A stretch of 64,000 nucleotides of DNA from Breviolum minutum Mf 1.05b.01 (GCA_000507305.1 DF239224.1:62001-126000), one strand, 5' to 3'. Shown: positions 11,263 to 23,113, numbered from the stretch's first letter. Numbers and translations: made by a program. Notes: generated from the sequence alone by a model not told the origin.

Positions 11263-11493
11263 GAACGTAAGAGTTTTTTTTTTGTGGCTCAAGTGGATTG
11301 TAGTTGGGGTTTTGTTGTTTCGTTTACCCGCTGATAGTAGGAATAAATGCTGGCACACAAAGAAACTACGTAAGGTTTCGGTTTCGGACTTCCAGGAGCA
11401 TGTCGGTACGCCCCTGGCAGATAGAAATGTGCCTATGGTTTGGGTAACAATCACCATCAAAACCATTTATGTTCAGCAAAGGGATCACTACAC

Positions 11494-11595
11494 TCCCTGA
11501 AAATAACATAGCACCTGCAAATAGGCCATCCCAAAAGGAAATTCATCTTCCAACCATCCATTTTCAGGTGCTATGTTAGTTTCAGAGAGGGTATA
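11494..11595. repeat. F3 element
   Basis: A near-perfect inverted pair: CTCCCTGAAAATAACATAGC at the left against GCTATGTTAGTTTCAGAGAG at the right. The inner arms carry CACCTG/CAGGTG and a central AAAAGGAAATTCATCTTCC. Confidence 0.75.
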
Positions 11596-12076
11596 AGCTC
11601 TATTTTTTACTGCTACTGTGAGGGGTAGCATGCCAACCAACGGTTACTTGCTGCTTATGGCTGCTTGCTTATTATCCCAGGAAACCCTGATTTGACAACT
11701 TTTTGAATCCTGGGATTTGGTTGAACTACGTATTCTAGAGACGCCTGCCGTAAGACCTTGGGATGCTCACTGAATTCTACACATTTTTTGTGGTGGGAAA
11801 GATGTTTTAGACTAACCCTTTACCATCCAAAGTGGTGTGGTACAAGTCCAAAAGCAACGCCAAGCCGAGTCCAAAACTTTTCGTTTATTTTTTGGACTCG
11901 TAGACTCAGCATGACCGACCGGCCAGCTTTCAATTAGTAAAGGATTCAATGGAGTCAAACTGCAAAACTGACAGCGTGGTGCTACACAGCAAAAGAAGTG
12001 TAGGCTTTGTCACAGCAGTAAAATGGAACAACATCAGTCTTCCTGAAGGTGGATAGGTACCAAAATTCAGGGGTTA

Positions 12077-12205
12077 TTAACCCTGAACACTAAGATATCC
12101 CTTGAAAATCAATGGTTGGTTCAGATACATTCCCTACTGAAAAGGGGATATGTTAGTGAAATAGTCCTTTTTTAGGGGACATGTTAGTTTTCAGTTGGTG
12201 TAACC
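12077..12205. repeat. F3 element, composite
   Basis: A left end near AACACTAAGATATCCCTTGAA is followed by two alternative right ends: GGGGATATGTTAG at about 12145 and GGGGACATGTTAGTTTTCAG at about 12177. This suggests one copy inserted into or joined to another. Confidence 0.5.
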
Positions 12206-12347
12206 AGCATATAATCCCTTTAATATTGCCTTATGAATAAGGGTGACATTTCAGGGGTACCGTTCTTTATAAATTCCCAAGCCAGGTCAAGTTGAAACTG
12301 GCCTTTTTGCCATGTGCAAAAAGAGATGGTTTGCTCCAACCCATAGC

Positions 12348-12445
12348 TTCCATGTATGGTCTATATATGATATATATATATATATATATACGCCTACATT
12401 TAGTTGATTTGTTATGATACATGTAGGTCTATATACCAGACTTGC
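12348..12445. repeat. F4 element with (TA)n expansion
   Basis: CATGTATGGTC, then about 30 nt of TA dinucleotides, then CTACATTTAGTTGATTTGTTATG and GCATCGTATGGG. The TA tract appears to have grown inside an F4 unit. Confidence 0.5.
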
Positions 12446-12768
12446 ATCGTATGGGCTGATTTTTATTTTTTTTTGGTGGGAATTTCATGCGTCTTTTTTT
12501 GGGAGGGGAATGTCTGCAAGTTTCTTCCATCTAAAAAATAGCTCAGAGAACACAAACACCATGCTTTCAATTGTTTTTTTTCGTTTACTTTCGACCCAAA
12601 ACAATGATTCCAACATTTTTTAAACTCATGGGAATCTAATTGCACCCCCTCCGAAAATATGGCAAACATGTTAGGGGATGGCCTTAAGGGACCCAGCTAA
12701 AGGGGTTACAGGTTGAATTCGTCATTCGTAGGTTGACTCCATTTGGTAAGTCAAACCTTGCAGCTACC

Positions 12769-15700
12769 ATGGCCATGGAAACCCATCCATTTCGTTCAGA
12801 AGTTCGTGAAAACACCTTCTCTGGCGCCGTAAACGCCCAGGGGCCCGCCATGCGTTTTTTTTTGGAAATCGCATGGCGGACAAAAACGTGGCTGAAAATG
12901 GGGGAGGATTAGTTTCAGAAGAAAAAATCTGAGAAATGTTGATCTCCAAATTCAGGAAACCCGGAAACCGAAGCTCATGTGCAAAAATATGTGGAGGTTG
13001 ATTGTTCCTCATTGGGAAGTCTTGAGTTGTTTGGGTTTGTTGGCCCGAATGAATGCAGAAGGTAGACCTTTCGGTGAGTGTTTTGAAGGTCATATACGCA
13101 CGCACGATATGCATTCAACCGAATACATGGCATTTTTGTATGCACAATACTGAGTGGTGACTGATTGTTGGCCAAAGATTTGCAAATTTTGCTTGATATA
13201 GGTTGATTTCATTGATGTTGTGTACAGGTTTCTTTCTTAAGGGTCCGATTCGATGATATTTAAATGTTCTTGTTCCTATTTTTTATACACATTCTTGAAG
13301 CATCACTTGAGGATTGGGTCGTCAAGAGAGGAACCACCAATTCACCATGTTTGCTAACATATCTTCTGTTTGCCAGGGCGACATACTGTACATTGTAAAT
13401 GTCGGTTGCAATCGTGCTGATGTGCCAATCGTTCCTGATCCCTCCATCAGCCACAGTCAATGGAAAAGATGAGGCTTGTGCCAGCCAAGTGGCAGCAAAT
13501 ATAGCATGTAACACCGTGCTCTGACAGAATCTCGCAAGATTTTTATCCAATTGGAGCTTTGATTCTCCTGTGGCAAGGGTCAATTTGTGGTGATAAGAAG
13601 TGGCAGCGATGAGTGGAATAATTTACTGATGCTTATTTATTTTCTGATCCTGAAAAAGGGAGTCACTTTAAAGATAATGAAGAAACAATGGGTATACTAA
13701 GCTTGTTTTGTTACTTCTCAACTTGTCAAAGCAGGAATTTTGCTGCTAGGTGGTGCTTAGTTGAGTCGGGAGTGTACCAAAGAATGTCAATGTTATGTCG
13801 GAGTTTCTTTCCAGGGACCAGACACTGTGGACGATGAACATCTTTCAAAAACACCACCCAGTCACTTTGATCGGAGGCGCTTCCACTTTGAAATGCTAAG
13901 AAGCCGTTATTAAGGATTATTGTTAACCAATCATCATTATGGAATGTAACATAGGTATTGTTTCACAGCTCAGATGTTAAGTTCCAACTTTGCCACAAGG
14001 AGAACTGATATGATAGGATACATGAGTGGCTGTAAAAAGACGCTAGGCTCCAGACGACCAGTCCCAGTCCTGCAAAAAAGATAAGCGGACGACCAGGATT
14101 CGGTGGATTCAGTGCTGGGATCAAACTTGGGGTCGAAAACGCGAAATTGCTGGCAGAAACAGTTGATTTTGGATATGCTAATATGAATCCATAGCATCCA
14201 TATCAGATTGAAGGACAATCATCCCCCAAAAAAATGTTAGGTTTTGGATGGTTTTGGTTAAAACGTGAGAAAAACAAAGATTGAACAACAGGATTAAAGT
14301 AAAAAAAGTAAGTCATGTTACACATACCTTTTCCAAAGCATCCCATTTCTTTGTATATTTGTTTCCGTATCTATGTTGAGTTACTCAGTGTGAATCCAGA
14401 TTGTATCCTAATACCAACTAGATGGTCTTCCAACGGAAGGTAACCAACAAAATCTGAAGGTATCCACTGCATGACGGTAGGAACATAGGAGCCAATATGA
14501 TTTTCAAAACAGTTACCTTTTTCAAACCCACTGCAAACATGATTTTACATATCCGGTGAATATTCCAAAAACACTGGAATGATTCCTCCTTATTCCAGAA
14601 ATGCCTTCCACTCACTGACTTTGTTCAGTCCGAAATGTTTTTTGTTCACCACCAAGATTATCCTTGTTCAAGCCATGTTATCAATGTTGAACTGTCATGG
14701 CTGCAACTAGTTATAATACCTTTCCGTGTTTTCACTTTGTGCTTGCAGCCTTTGTAGGTACCACCAAGTGCTACTCTCTTTGCCTGCTCTGTGGGTGCTC
14801 GTGTCACCTGCCCTACCGGTGGCAGCTGTGAGGGGAATCAATGCTGCCCTGACGGACCGTTGGCGCTTGGGGGGGATGGTTGAAGTGTAATGAAGGTTTG
14901 GAAGATGATTTCGCTTTTCAAACAGAAGTGAGTTCAGTTTTTTGGTAGTTGATTTTGTTGAGTTGGGGAGTGGATGACCTTGATATAGTTCTCTCGGTTA
15001 TACTACTTGCGTGTGTTGAATTCTGAGGCTCTCAAGGATATTGGGGAATAGTGCCAACGGATGTTTTGTCATGTTTCGCGATAGAAGAATTTAATGATAA
15101 TTTCCCAACCATTCTTCCAAGACTATTCAAGTAGAGGATCATCCCACGTCCGACCATATTTGATGGTCATTTTGCTGGGAACTTTATTTTGTGGGAAAAC
15201 GTTTTCGACCTCGGATGTCCAAATTTCTCTCCCAAAAAAAAACGAATCTCCATTGTCAAGACTCCACCATTGAAGGGTGGTCTTAGCCGTCATTTGGATT
15301 TTGAAAGCCCAAAGCTTCAGGGTTGATGATAAGTTTGTACATGAACCATGGACACTAGACATGCATAGAAATGCCAATGCTTGAAAGGAACATTATTTTC
15401 CAAACCATCATTTGTAGGGTCCGGCTGTTGGGCTTTCCAAGGGGCGTATGTAAATGCCACTCACGGTGACAATTGGTAAGTTTCGTTGGCTATCCATCAA
15501 GAGGTGTATTAAGTACCAGAAATGGCAAATGATTCAAATGTATGGTCAGCGACACAATTATAGAAAAGAAAACATTGCAACTTGCCCGGGTTCTAACTGC
15601 AGCGGGTTTTTCTATAATTAACTATTCCTGTAAAAAATGGGAAAAAACTCCAAAGCGGAATTTGCAACTTACTCATTGGTTTCTATAATTCCCCTTTCCT

Positions 15701-17275
15701 GCATTTTTGGGGGAAAACCCATGATTTGGACTTTCTATAATTAGTTGGGGAAAAAATGGTCTGAATTTTCTACAATTAATTTTGCTGTGGATTCATCATG
15801 ATTCCATCATTGTGGAATGACCCGCGTTTTACTGCAGCAAGCAGGTTTTCTATAATTAGCTATTCCTATGCTATTCCTGCAAAAAATGGGAAAAACTCCC
15901 GTTTGGGCATGAGAAAATACCCGGGCACCAAAAGCCCATTTTTATTTTGTTTTCTCAATTGCGGGTTGCCCGGGGAAAGCCCGGGCATTTTACCATGTTT
16001 TTTCTTCTATATATAATTCTGTCGGCGACTGTCGACTGTAGACAAATTGACTCCATGCCACCTCCCCAGGAAATAAGGCCGTATTTCCGCATTATTCAGG
16101 GATCATGGAGGTTAATAACCCTTGAACAAAGCCTTATTTCCTGGCGGTGGTGGCACACCCCTTAGAATCCCATGTTTTTTTTGTACCAGAAAGTGTTTTT
16201 TTTTTTTGCAAGGTCCCGATTCATTGACACAAAAACCCGGCTCCCCTTGGGATGTTGTCAGCCAAAGTGCTTGGCTTTTTGGCCGAGATATGGCAGGAAG
16301 TATTTGTCCTTCTGCAGAAGTAACTTGGGCCATTTCAAGTGCTTGGAAGTGGGGGAAGTGGAAGTTCCATCTTCAAACCATGCTGAAATGGTTGCACCCT
16401 GGAAGATTAACATGGAACATGTCCTCATGGAGGCCACGAAGATCATTTTCCTTTCTAAATGGGTGATTTGTAGGTTCCATGTTAAGTTTCCAGGGTGTAT
16501 TCATCCACAAAATTAACATATACACACCACCTTGGGAAAGGAAAAAAACATATTCCCTATCGCTACCTTTGACAAATTTGAGGGAGATATGTTAGTTTCC
16601 CCGGAGGGAAAATCTTCCCGGTCGTGAAACCAGGGATCCGATGGAGTTTTTGTCGTCTCGGTTTACAATTTGGTCTGTTCTGGTGCCAGGTGTAGCAATA
16701 CTACAGTTTTTTCACGTTGTTTTCAAACGGTTTTTTCAGGACAAGGGTGGCGAACACGCTTCACTCGCATTATGGTTGATTGTATAGTGATGTCATCCCC
16801 AAAAATTAGCATGGTTCTCTAGCCACCCTTAATTCCAGCTCTCATGTTTCAAGGAAAAGAATGATGAATCATCCAGATTGGACAGATTCCTCTATACTTA
16901 TTTTCCCATTAAACCATGGAGCTATTGAACAAAAGGTGGGCTCCATTAATAAGTGTACTTAGTCTAATACTCTAGACAAGAATGTAATACATAATATTTA
17001 TATATATTTATATATATATATATATTTTATATAGATTTATGTATAAACACAAAGCCGTAAAGTAGGAAGATTGACCACATTTCTTTTTCAGCAGTTTCCC
17101 AAGCCTTGCATGATTCGACATACCGTCCTACGCCGGCAACGTTTCCTCACGGCTCGTCGGAGCCTCGCCCGCCGTTGAGGCTGGCTTCAAGGGCTGTGGG
17201 GATGTCAAAGTGGAAGATTGCACCAAGGTGCAGAGACGTTTGGCAAACAAGGTGGAGGTGAATGGGATGTTATGA
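12769..17275 (+). CDS. small gene with Cys-rich CPD module
   Basis: The best-supported coding parts are exon 14758-14854 and exon 17163-17275, joined below as a Cys-rich module. A possible first exon at 12769 reads MAMETHPFRSEVRENTFSGA; it starts at the first of two nearby ATGs and ends before TAG at 12910. A further small candidate is 13378-13470, after a pyrimidine-rich TTTGCCAG acceptor (GDILYIVNVGCNRADVP). The joined module matches, from memory, a family common in Symbiodiniaceae with 'C...CAGNQCCPDGSTCPSA...FKGC...KVEDCT'. Such proteins are often secreted or surface-linked, but no signal peptide is evident here. That the first two candidate exons belong to this gene is inferred only from position. 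Confidence 0.4.
14758..14854 (+). CDS. Cys-rich GNQCCPD exon
   Basis: It follows a TTTGTAG acceptor (14751-14757) and encodes ATLFACSVGARVTCPTGG and SCEGNQCCPD, 97 nt, ending in phase 1. The next bases are GACCGT, so the donor would be GA, one of the non-canonical donors known in dinoflagellates. Five cysteines in the final 22 residues suggest a disulphide-bonded extracellular or lumenal module. Confidence 0.65.
15541..15990. repeat. cluster of CTATAATTA-type repeats
   Basis: The string TTTCTATAATT recurs at least five times (about 15609, 15679, 15732, 15768 with one change, and 15847), often followed by AGCTATTCCTGCAAAAAATG. A complementary copy (ATTATAGAAAAG) is at about 15557. Two longer units near 15600 and 15838 share GCAGCGGGTTTT/GCAGCAAGCAGGTTTT. 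At the right end CCCGGGCA and its complement flank a small hairpin (15918-15990). Confidence 0.6.
16052..16156. repeat. F11 element
   Basis: An inverted pair, GCCACCTCCCCAGGAAATAAGG at the left against CCTTATTTCCTGGCGGTGG at the right. It is the most symmetrical of the four F11 copies. Confidence 0.7.
16398..16505. repeat. F3 element, GGTTCCATGTTAA variant
   Basis: ACCCTGGAAGATTAACATGG at the left pairs with CCATGTTAAGTTTCCAGGGT at the right. It creates long but meaningless ORFs in two frames (16122-16516). Confidence 0.75.
16994..17040. repeat. (TA)n microsatellite
   Basis: Interrupted TATATA tract within the last intron of the Cys-rich gene. Confidence 0.8.
17163..17275 (+). CDS. terminal exon, FKGC...KVEDCT module
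   Basis: After GTCGGAG at 17156-17162 the frame gives SPAVEAGFKGCGDVKVEDCT, then KVQRRLANKVEVNGML and TGA (17273-17275). Joined in phase 1 to 14854, it reads CCPD-A-SPAVEAGFKGC, which preserves the spacing of the family as I know it. The GC content here is clearly higher than in the surroundings. Confidence 0.6.
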
Positions 17276-18065
17276 TGTTCAGCGGATAGTAACGTATCTT
17301 TGTTGATGGTATGTCTATGGTATGTTTATGGTGGTATATTGGTACATCACTGGTTTATTTTGTTAATTGTTTCACATGATGAGTATTTGCTGTATATTAT
17401 TTTATTTCAGTTTTTTGGTGTTACATCACTTGCATGAGACCGAATCATCATCAATATCAAGTCGCATCAGTTGGAACAGTTATAGTGGTGGTTTTTTCGA
17501 ATTGTATTACACACATGCTGCATGCTTATCAAATGGTGATCTCATATAAATGGTGCCTTTGTCAATACGCACGTCGTTCACCAGGACGGTACCACATTGA
17601 TTACTGGTGGATATTGCGATGAGATCACCCAGTTTAATTGGTTATCCATCAATTCACCCATTCGCCACAAAGGGGCCCTGCTTTGTTGGTCATTGTGCTG
17701 TTTCCGGTGCTTTGTTTTTTATGCTTAAACGTTTCCACAGGCTTTCTAGGATTGCAAATTAGCACCCTTCACAATTTTGTTGTGCTTCTTTTTTTGGGGG
17801 ATGCTTAAAACATGAACATTCAGACAATTACATAAGTGACCTCGTAACTAAAGGGAATCAAAATCGTCAAGAGCATGGTAACCGGAGGTTACTTGGGATG
17901 TATAGGTCACCGAAGATGTGCGCTTGCTGCTGCTCTCAATGACTGGCCCTTGGCACCGTCCTTGAGGATCAAGAGGCACCTACCGTGTTGGATGTTGGAT
18001 GTCGGTGGATCTAATGTTTGGTTTGCATACATGTCGGCTGGTCGACCCGCAATAGGACCGTTGCA

Positions 18066-18166
18066 AATGGAGTGACATGAGACTCCTATAAATGGCCATA
18101 ACATGTTATAACACGTTATTTCACCCCGTATAAGTGGAGTTTTGACCTTATAACTGGTGAAGGGGC
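18066..18166. repeat. F8-like element
   Basis: Contains TATAAATGGCCATAAC, TTATTTCACCCC and the end GGTGAAGGGGCCC, resembling the F8 copies at 32821 and 43684. The left terminus is degraded. Confidence 0.4.
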
Positions 18167-18788
18167 CCACGAAGTATGTAAGAAAGCTGCGAGGTTGTTT
18201 ATTTCAAACATGGCATTTCTTGTTACCCCGCTTGCGCTTGGGGGAATGAGCCAATTTGACGAATATGGTCAAAAACTTGAAAGCACAACCTAGAATGACA
18301 TAATGACATGTGCTTTTGTGTCCTTTCTTAGTTTCCAGACGTCGGGTTTCACGTGATCCACAGTTGAAGATTCACTCGTTTTTCTTTTAAGGTAATGTTT
18401 CATGTCATGTAGCCTACACATGAGGAGTGACCAAAACACTAGTTGATTTTTTTCATTGGTCCACTGAATGCAAAGTTTCAAGGATTATTATTATGCTACT
18501 CATACCTATCTCATACCTTGTGGTATTTCAAAATGCTATTTATATAAAGGAACTCTTCTTCACAAATTGATCCACATGGCTTCAGATCGGTAAAGCTTTG
18601 CATGTCAACGGCGGGACAAAAAACATGTGGATATTTTTTTGTGAAAACGTCAACGAAGGGATCATTTTTTGTTCACCTCCATGGCCAGGCGGTTCATAAG
18701 ACGGCCTGCCTTATACGGCGGCGCAGTGTGGGAAAGAAAAAAAGAGGGGTCCCGCAACGAAGGTTTGAGTGGCGCAAGGAGTTTTTAC

Positions 18789-18892
18789 ACCCCTGAAAAC
18801 TAAGATGGAACCCAAAAATGGAGGTTTGGAAGATTACTTTCCTTTTCAAACAGGTGATTTTGAGGTTCCATGTTAATCTTCAGGGGTGTATC
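18789..18892. repeat. F3 element, GGTTCCATGTTAA variant
   Basis: ACCCCTGAAAACTAAGATGG at the left pairs with CCATGTTAATCTTCAGGGGT. The centre is GGAAGATTACTTTCCTTTTC. Confidence 0.75.
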
Positions 18893-18914
18893 AACATTCT
18901 ATTACTATTCATGT

Positions 18915-19014
18915 CTGGTGGTTTCAACTATTTTTTATTATCACCCTTACCTGGGGAAATGATTCCAATTTGACGAGCATATTTTTCAAATGGGTTGGTT
19001 CAACCACCAACTAG
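18915..19014. repeat. F1 element, complete copy
   Basis: Exactly 100 bp from CTGGTGGTTTCAA to TTCAACCACCAACTAG. It is flanked by ATGT on both sides (18911-18914 and 19015-19018), a possible 4-bp target duplication. Confidence 0.75.
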
Positions 19015-19129
19015 ATGTTGTTTTCAGGGTCCATTCTTCGAACATTTTCACATTCGTATCAGATTTGGGGATGAAGGGAAACTAGGGATACTTATTGGAG
19101 AAGGCAACCAATAGGTCAAAATAAGCATT

Positions 19130-19242
19130 CCCATGGGATCCATGGGACTGGTTATTTATACCTACTAATTTACATAATTTACCATAAAAATCATGTAGGT
19201 GAGTGAATTCACCAGTTTTCCATGGATCCTCTGGGATTTACG
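19130..19242. repeat. F4 element
   Basis: CCCATGGGATCCATGGGACT at the left and CCATGGATCCTCTGGGA at the right. The centre has TTTACCATAAAAATCATGTAGG. Confidence 0.6.
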
Positions 19243-19473
19243 AACCTACAGGAATCATAATCATCGATCAGACCATGATGTCGACCTCCAATGGCTGCAT
19301 GATTGGAAGACTTCACTTGATCGATCAACCCGATCATTCGAATGATATGAAATTCTGAAGTTATGAAAGAAGGTGTATGACCATGATTCATAGGGAAAAT
19401 GCTGGGAAAACCCTTCTGATGGTACCACCCCCTTAATACTAATCAACCCCATCAATACATCCGAAAAAACACA

Positions 19474-19474
19474 C

Positions 19475-19506
<32 letters not shown>

Positions 19507-19507
19507 T
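19474..19507. repeat. (TA)n microsatellite
   Basis: Short tract of alternating TA, interrupted by one G. Confidence 0.8.
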
Positions 19508-19789
19508 TTTTGGGGGTACTTACATATTGGGTCCCCACTCCCCTTTAAAACCACCGGCACTTTCGGGACGTTTGTTTGGAGCCTGAATTTTCTTGGTGAA
19601 AAATAGTTACGGCCTTGGGAGAGTCGAAGGGTTCCCCAAAATCCGTTGCTTCATTTTGATGCTCAAGACATGGAGGGGTGGCCAGCCGCGGCACGTGCGC
19701 ACCTGCCGTGAGATAGATGGGACGTTATACTGAAAGTGCCAAAAACAGTGGTGTCATGCAGTGATACTCTCCCTGAAATCTGCCTGAAA

Positions 19790-19898
19790 CCTCCTGAAAC
19801 TATAACATAGCCTCTAAAAATGGATGGTTGGGATACTACTTTCCTATTGGGGAGGAAATTATTTTCAGGGACAAACTGTTAGTTTTAGAGAGGGTAAT
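19790..19898. repeat. F3 element
   Basis: CTGAAACTATAACATAGCCTC at the left and GTTAGTTTTAGAGAGGGTA at the right, with AATGGATGGTTGGGATACTA between. A partial second left end (CTCCCTGAAATCTGCCTGAAA) precedes it at 19770. Confidence 0.6.
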
Positions 19899-20052
19899 TC
19901 ATTTATAAACTCTCCCCAACTTGGCAATGCTATGCTTCAAAAATGCCATTTTGGATCCTGCAAAATTCATGAAAAACAGATGTGGGTTGTAGTATAGGTT
20001 AGACTGAAAAAAATACATGTTCCAGACCTTCATTTGTGGTTCCATGTTCCAG

Positions 20053-20160
20053 ACCCAGGTACAGCAACGCCAGCTTCTGCCTTCGGGCTAAGCCCCGCGT
20101 GTTTGGCACAAGATGTTGCCGATGCCAATGTTCGGATGTCCTGGATGAGATGGTGTGGGG
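20053..20160 (+). CDS. candidate exon, unidentified
   Basis: A GC-richer segment is preceded by CCAG and open in two frames: TATPASAFGLSPACLAQDVA, and the alternative starting YSNASFCLRAK. Neither is recognised. Coding status is supported only by composition and an AG|GT acceptor context, so this is a weak call. Confidence 0.25.
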
Positions 20161-20794
20161 GCAGTTGGTTAGCAGGAACTGTTTTTTTTGTTGGGCTGGT
20201 TTTTACATATATTGATATGTTGTTGCTATCCTGAATGGTGGAAAGCAAGGTGGAAAGCAACTATGTAATGATTTTTTTAAAGTGAATTTTCGTGATCATT
20301 TGTAATTATTTGATCTTCCAAAATGCTGAAACCGCATGAACATGTGCACCATATCTTTGCCCTTTTTTGCTAGAATCCTCATTTCATCCATTTACTTCTG
20401 GGGCAAACATCCGAGTCCACAAGCGGACACCGTTTTTTTTTGGGTGGGGGAGGGTCTGGAATGATGCTTAAACGGAAGTCAGACATGTTGACACAGTTTC
20501 ATCGGAAAAACTTTCATCAACAAGTAGCTCTGACCTCCGAGTGATTCACATAATTTTGGATGGATGTAAATCACCAGGAAAAAACATGCACCATCCAGTC
20601 ATCCAGTTGATATCTTAGCACAAGAATATAACCCCCCACTTCAAGTCACCAAAATTGGGGATTCTGTACCTTATAGCCGGCTGGTGGGAATCCTTCCCTT
20701 ACATAAGCCGTATCCATACATCTTATCTAGGTAAGGATTCCTCCATTTTTAAGTACCTGAAATGTTTGATGATCAAAACCCAAAAAATACTTTC

Positions 20795-20900
20795 CTGGAA
20801 GCTAACATATCCCCTTGAAAAGGTAGTTTTGAAGATGGTACCTTTTGAAGATGGTTTTACTATTCCCCACGTAGGATATGTTAGTTCACTGGAGGGTATC
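20795..20900. repeat. F3 element, ACATATCC variant
   Basis: CTGGAAGCTAACATATCC at the left pairs with GGATATGTTAGTTCACTGGAG at the right. The core GAAGATGGTACCTTTTGAAG is repeated once. Confidence 0.7.
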
Positions 20901-21947
20901 CTTGACTGGAATCATGGGTTTCAGTTTTCCTCCAGCACGCATTTGCCCAACATCAAGATCTTTGCCTTTAAATGGGCCGTCGTCGAAAAGCTTTCCAACT
21001 ACCGACTATACTCATGACTCATTGGGGTTGACAACAAAAAGAAAATGCTCCAAAGGGCGATTTGTGCAGATATAAACAGTTGAAGTTCTAAAATTAAAGG
21101 TGCTTGTGAGTTTGTGGTTTTGGGGGGGGGTTGGGAATGATGCTTAAAAGGATCTTCGATCCCCTCCCCCCCAAAAAAAATCAGACATTTTGACACAGTT
21201 TCATCTCAAAGGTGGGGAAAAGATTTCATCAACAAGTAGCCCTCTATTTTGCCTGTGGGGATTTAAGATACCATATGGGAGGTACGGCACGTTTCAGGCC
21301 CGTATAAACCTTTGGTGGAAAAATTGATGTTTTTCCGAGGTAGGTGAAACAGAGCCAGCCATGTGGCCAATGATGGGAATACTTCAAAAAAACATCAATC
21401 CCAACAAAAAATGGGAGACCCTGAGATTGAACATGCATGAAACACAGATCCTGTCTTCCCAAGATGTCCATTTTATTTCGTTTACCAACCCCAAATCATT
21501 TTGCAAAGCACATGTTATATAGGAAAACCGAGAGAAAACATGGGGACAAGTTTCCAGTATGAACGGGCTCGCTGGCAAGCTTTGAGGACCCAGTCTACAA
21601 CAGATCCCTCCAAGTATACCAAGGCGACGGATGGACGGATGATTTGCCACACAAAGCAAAGTGGGTGTGATTTTTAGAACTGGAAGTATTATGTAGTGCT
21701 CGTTTATAGTGGATGTTATATAGTGATGCCGGAAAAAGTGAGAGGTGTATAATTATTGCGTCAGATTGGCAACTATATATACATGGTTTCCCAAACAAGC
21801 AGCCGATGTATGTTTTTTGATGTTTCCCAGTGATGTTTTTTGATACAGGGATAAGAACAAGCCATTACTTTTTTTCTTATCTCTTTCAACTAGGGTTTTG
21901 TTGCGACTGCTCACAGGGTGCCTCAAACTTTTATCAAGCACCAGAAT

Positions 21948-22057
21948 GTTACACCCTGGAAAATCAAGATTTTGAATTTTGAAGTTTGGAAGATGATGTT
22001 CCTCTTCAATTCGACGATTCGTAGGGTCTTGTCCAGCCGTTCATTTTCCGGGGTATA
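21948..22057. repeat. F3 element, diverged
   Basis: ACACCCTGGAAAATCAAG at the left and CGTTCATTTTCCGGGGTATA at the right; the interior carries GTTTGGAAGATGATGTTCC. Confidence 0.55.
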
Positions 22058-22159
22058 ACCCCAGATCATTTATATCAAACCTCAATGCTGCTGAAGGAGA
22101 TCTATTTTATTTATATAACTTTCAATATATACTGGTATTGTCAACAAGTGGCATCACAT

Positions 22160-22320
22160 TTCTGGATTCTGGATACTGTCCCGATTTCACCGAGCAGTGA
22201 TCTTGTGGGGCCTGAATTGGATTTGGGGATGATGGATGACCAGATCAATTTCTTTGGAGCCTTAGAAATTCTCAATCAAGTTGCTTGTGGATATGTTTTT
22301 CCCGACAATCATGCAAGTGT
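22160..22320 (+). CDS. candidate exon, unidentified
   Basis: The open frame reads DTVPISPSSDLVGPELDLGM, then DDQINFFGALEILNQV. Composition is coding-like and distinct from the surrounding repeats. The frame remains open to TGA at 22406-22408. No domain recognised; which gene it belongs to is unknown. Confidence 0.35.
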
Positions 22321-22639
22321 AAGACGACCCCTTTTGCAGACTCAACTCATCATGACAACATGTTTTCACTTCCATGAGTATGGGAAGAGTAATTTCACAG
22401 GGGATTGACGTTCAATTTGTTCTTTTTCTCCAAGTAGCCCTGATGTTATTCCAGGAAGCCCAAAAACGCCAATCACCAATCAAGCTTCTGCAAACGTGTG
22501 AAGCAACGGAGGTGTTTTTGATCATGTTTTAAGATGTTTCGACATCATCCAACCCACAAAAACAGAAAAAACAGCTGTTAAATGACAATTTCTTCCCCTT
22601 AGGGTTGGTATTCCAGTCCATTGACATTGAAAACGAACG

Positions 22640-22722
22640 AATTCGTCTCCTGAAAAATCATGGTTGGTTCAGATGTATTCCCTACTGAAACAGTCCCTTT
22701 TTAGGAGACATTTTGGTTTTTG
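22640..22722. repeat. F3 element, partial
   Basis: CCTGAAAAATCATGGTTGG...TTTTTAGGAGACATTTTGG. Its interior (CAGATGTATTCCCTACTGAAA) is nearly the same as at 12108 and 30820. Confidence 0.6.
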
Positions 22723-22782
22723 TGGGTGTACTTTCATAAAACAGCAATGTTGAATTTTCACTTCAATCACTTCAATCATGGG

Positions 22783-22905
22783 GAAAATGGTGGTACCCTT
22801 GGGTTGTTACCCTTCATAATCAACTCCATATACACCTTAATATAGTGGGTATTTATCAGATATATCCCCTTTTAAAGGGCGGTTAAAGCGTGGGGTTAAA
22901 CAGCT
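22783..22905. repeat. F12 element
   Basis: Begins GGAAAATGGTGGTACCCTTG and contains TAATCAACTCCATATACACC and CCCCTTTTAAAGGG. The copy at 36433-36592 is the same element in reverse orientation. Confidence 0.65.
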
Positions 22906-23015
22906 AGCTCCAACCTTCCCATTTGGGATTTCTCCAGACTTTCTGTAAATCGAGGCTGAGGATGCTGCCAATCCTGTGATTTGGCCAAAAAAAACGGTTT
23001 TTGGTTGGTTGTTTT

Positions 23016-23113
23016 CTGGGTGGTGGTTTCAAATATTTTTTATTTTCACCCCTATTTGGGGAAGATTGCCATTTTGACTCATATTTTTCAAAGGGGTTGA
23101 AACCACCAACCAG
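23016..23113. repeat. F1 element, complete copy
   Basis: CTGGGTGGTGGTTTCAAAT to GGTTGAAACCACCAACCAG. Related strings GTTTTTGGTTGGTTGTTTT (left, 22997-23015) and GTTTTTGGTTGTTTGTTTT (right, about 23121-23139) lie on both sides. Confidence 0.8.

Noticed and set aside
11284..11293. TGGCTCAAG after a T-rich run, resembling a spliced-leader relic
   Set aside because: The string lies in sequence following an F5 element, and similar forms (GTGGCTCA, GTAGCTCAAATGG) follow other F5 copies at 33460 and 35950. It therefore belongs to the repeat context.
13260..13583. 107-residue open frame on the minus strand with a plausible composition
   Set aside because: The + strand at 13378 has a good TTTGCCAG acceptor and a coding-like short frame, the neighbours are on +, and frames of this length occur by chance in the window. 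Not decided; a transcript would settle it.
16122..16516. Two overlapping 114-residue open frames
   Set aside because: Both run through F11 and F3 palindromes; no motif, and the frames reflect repeat composition.
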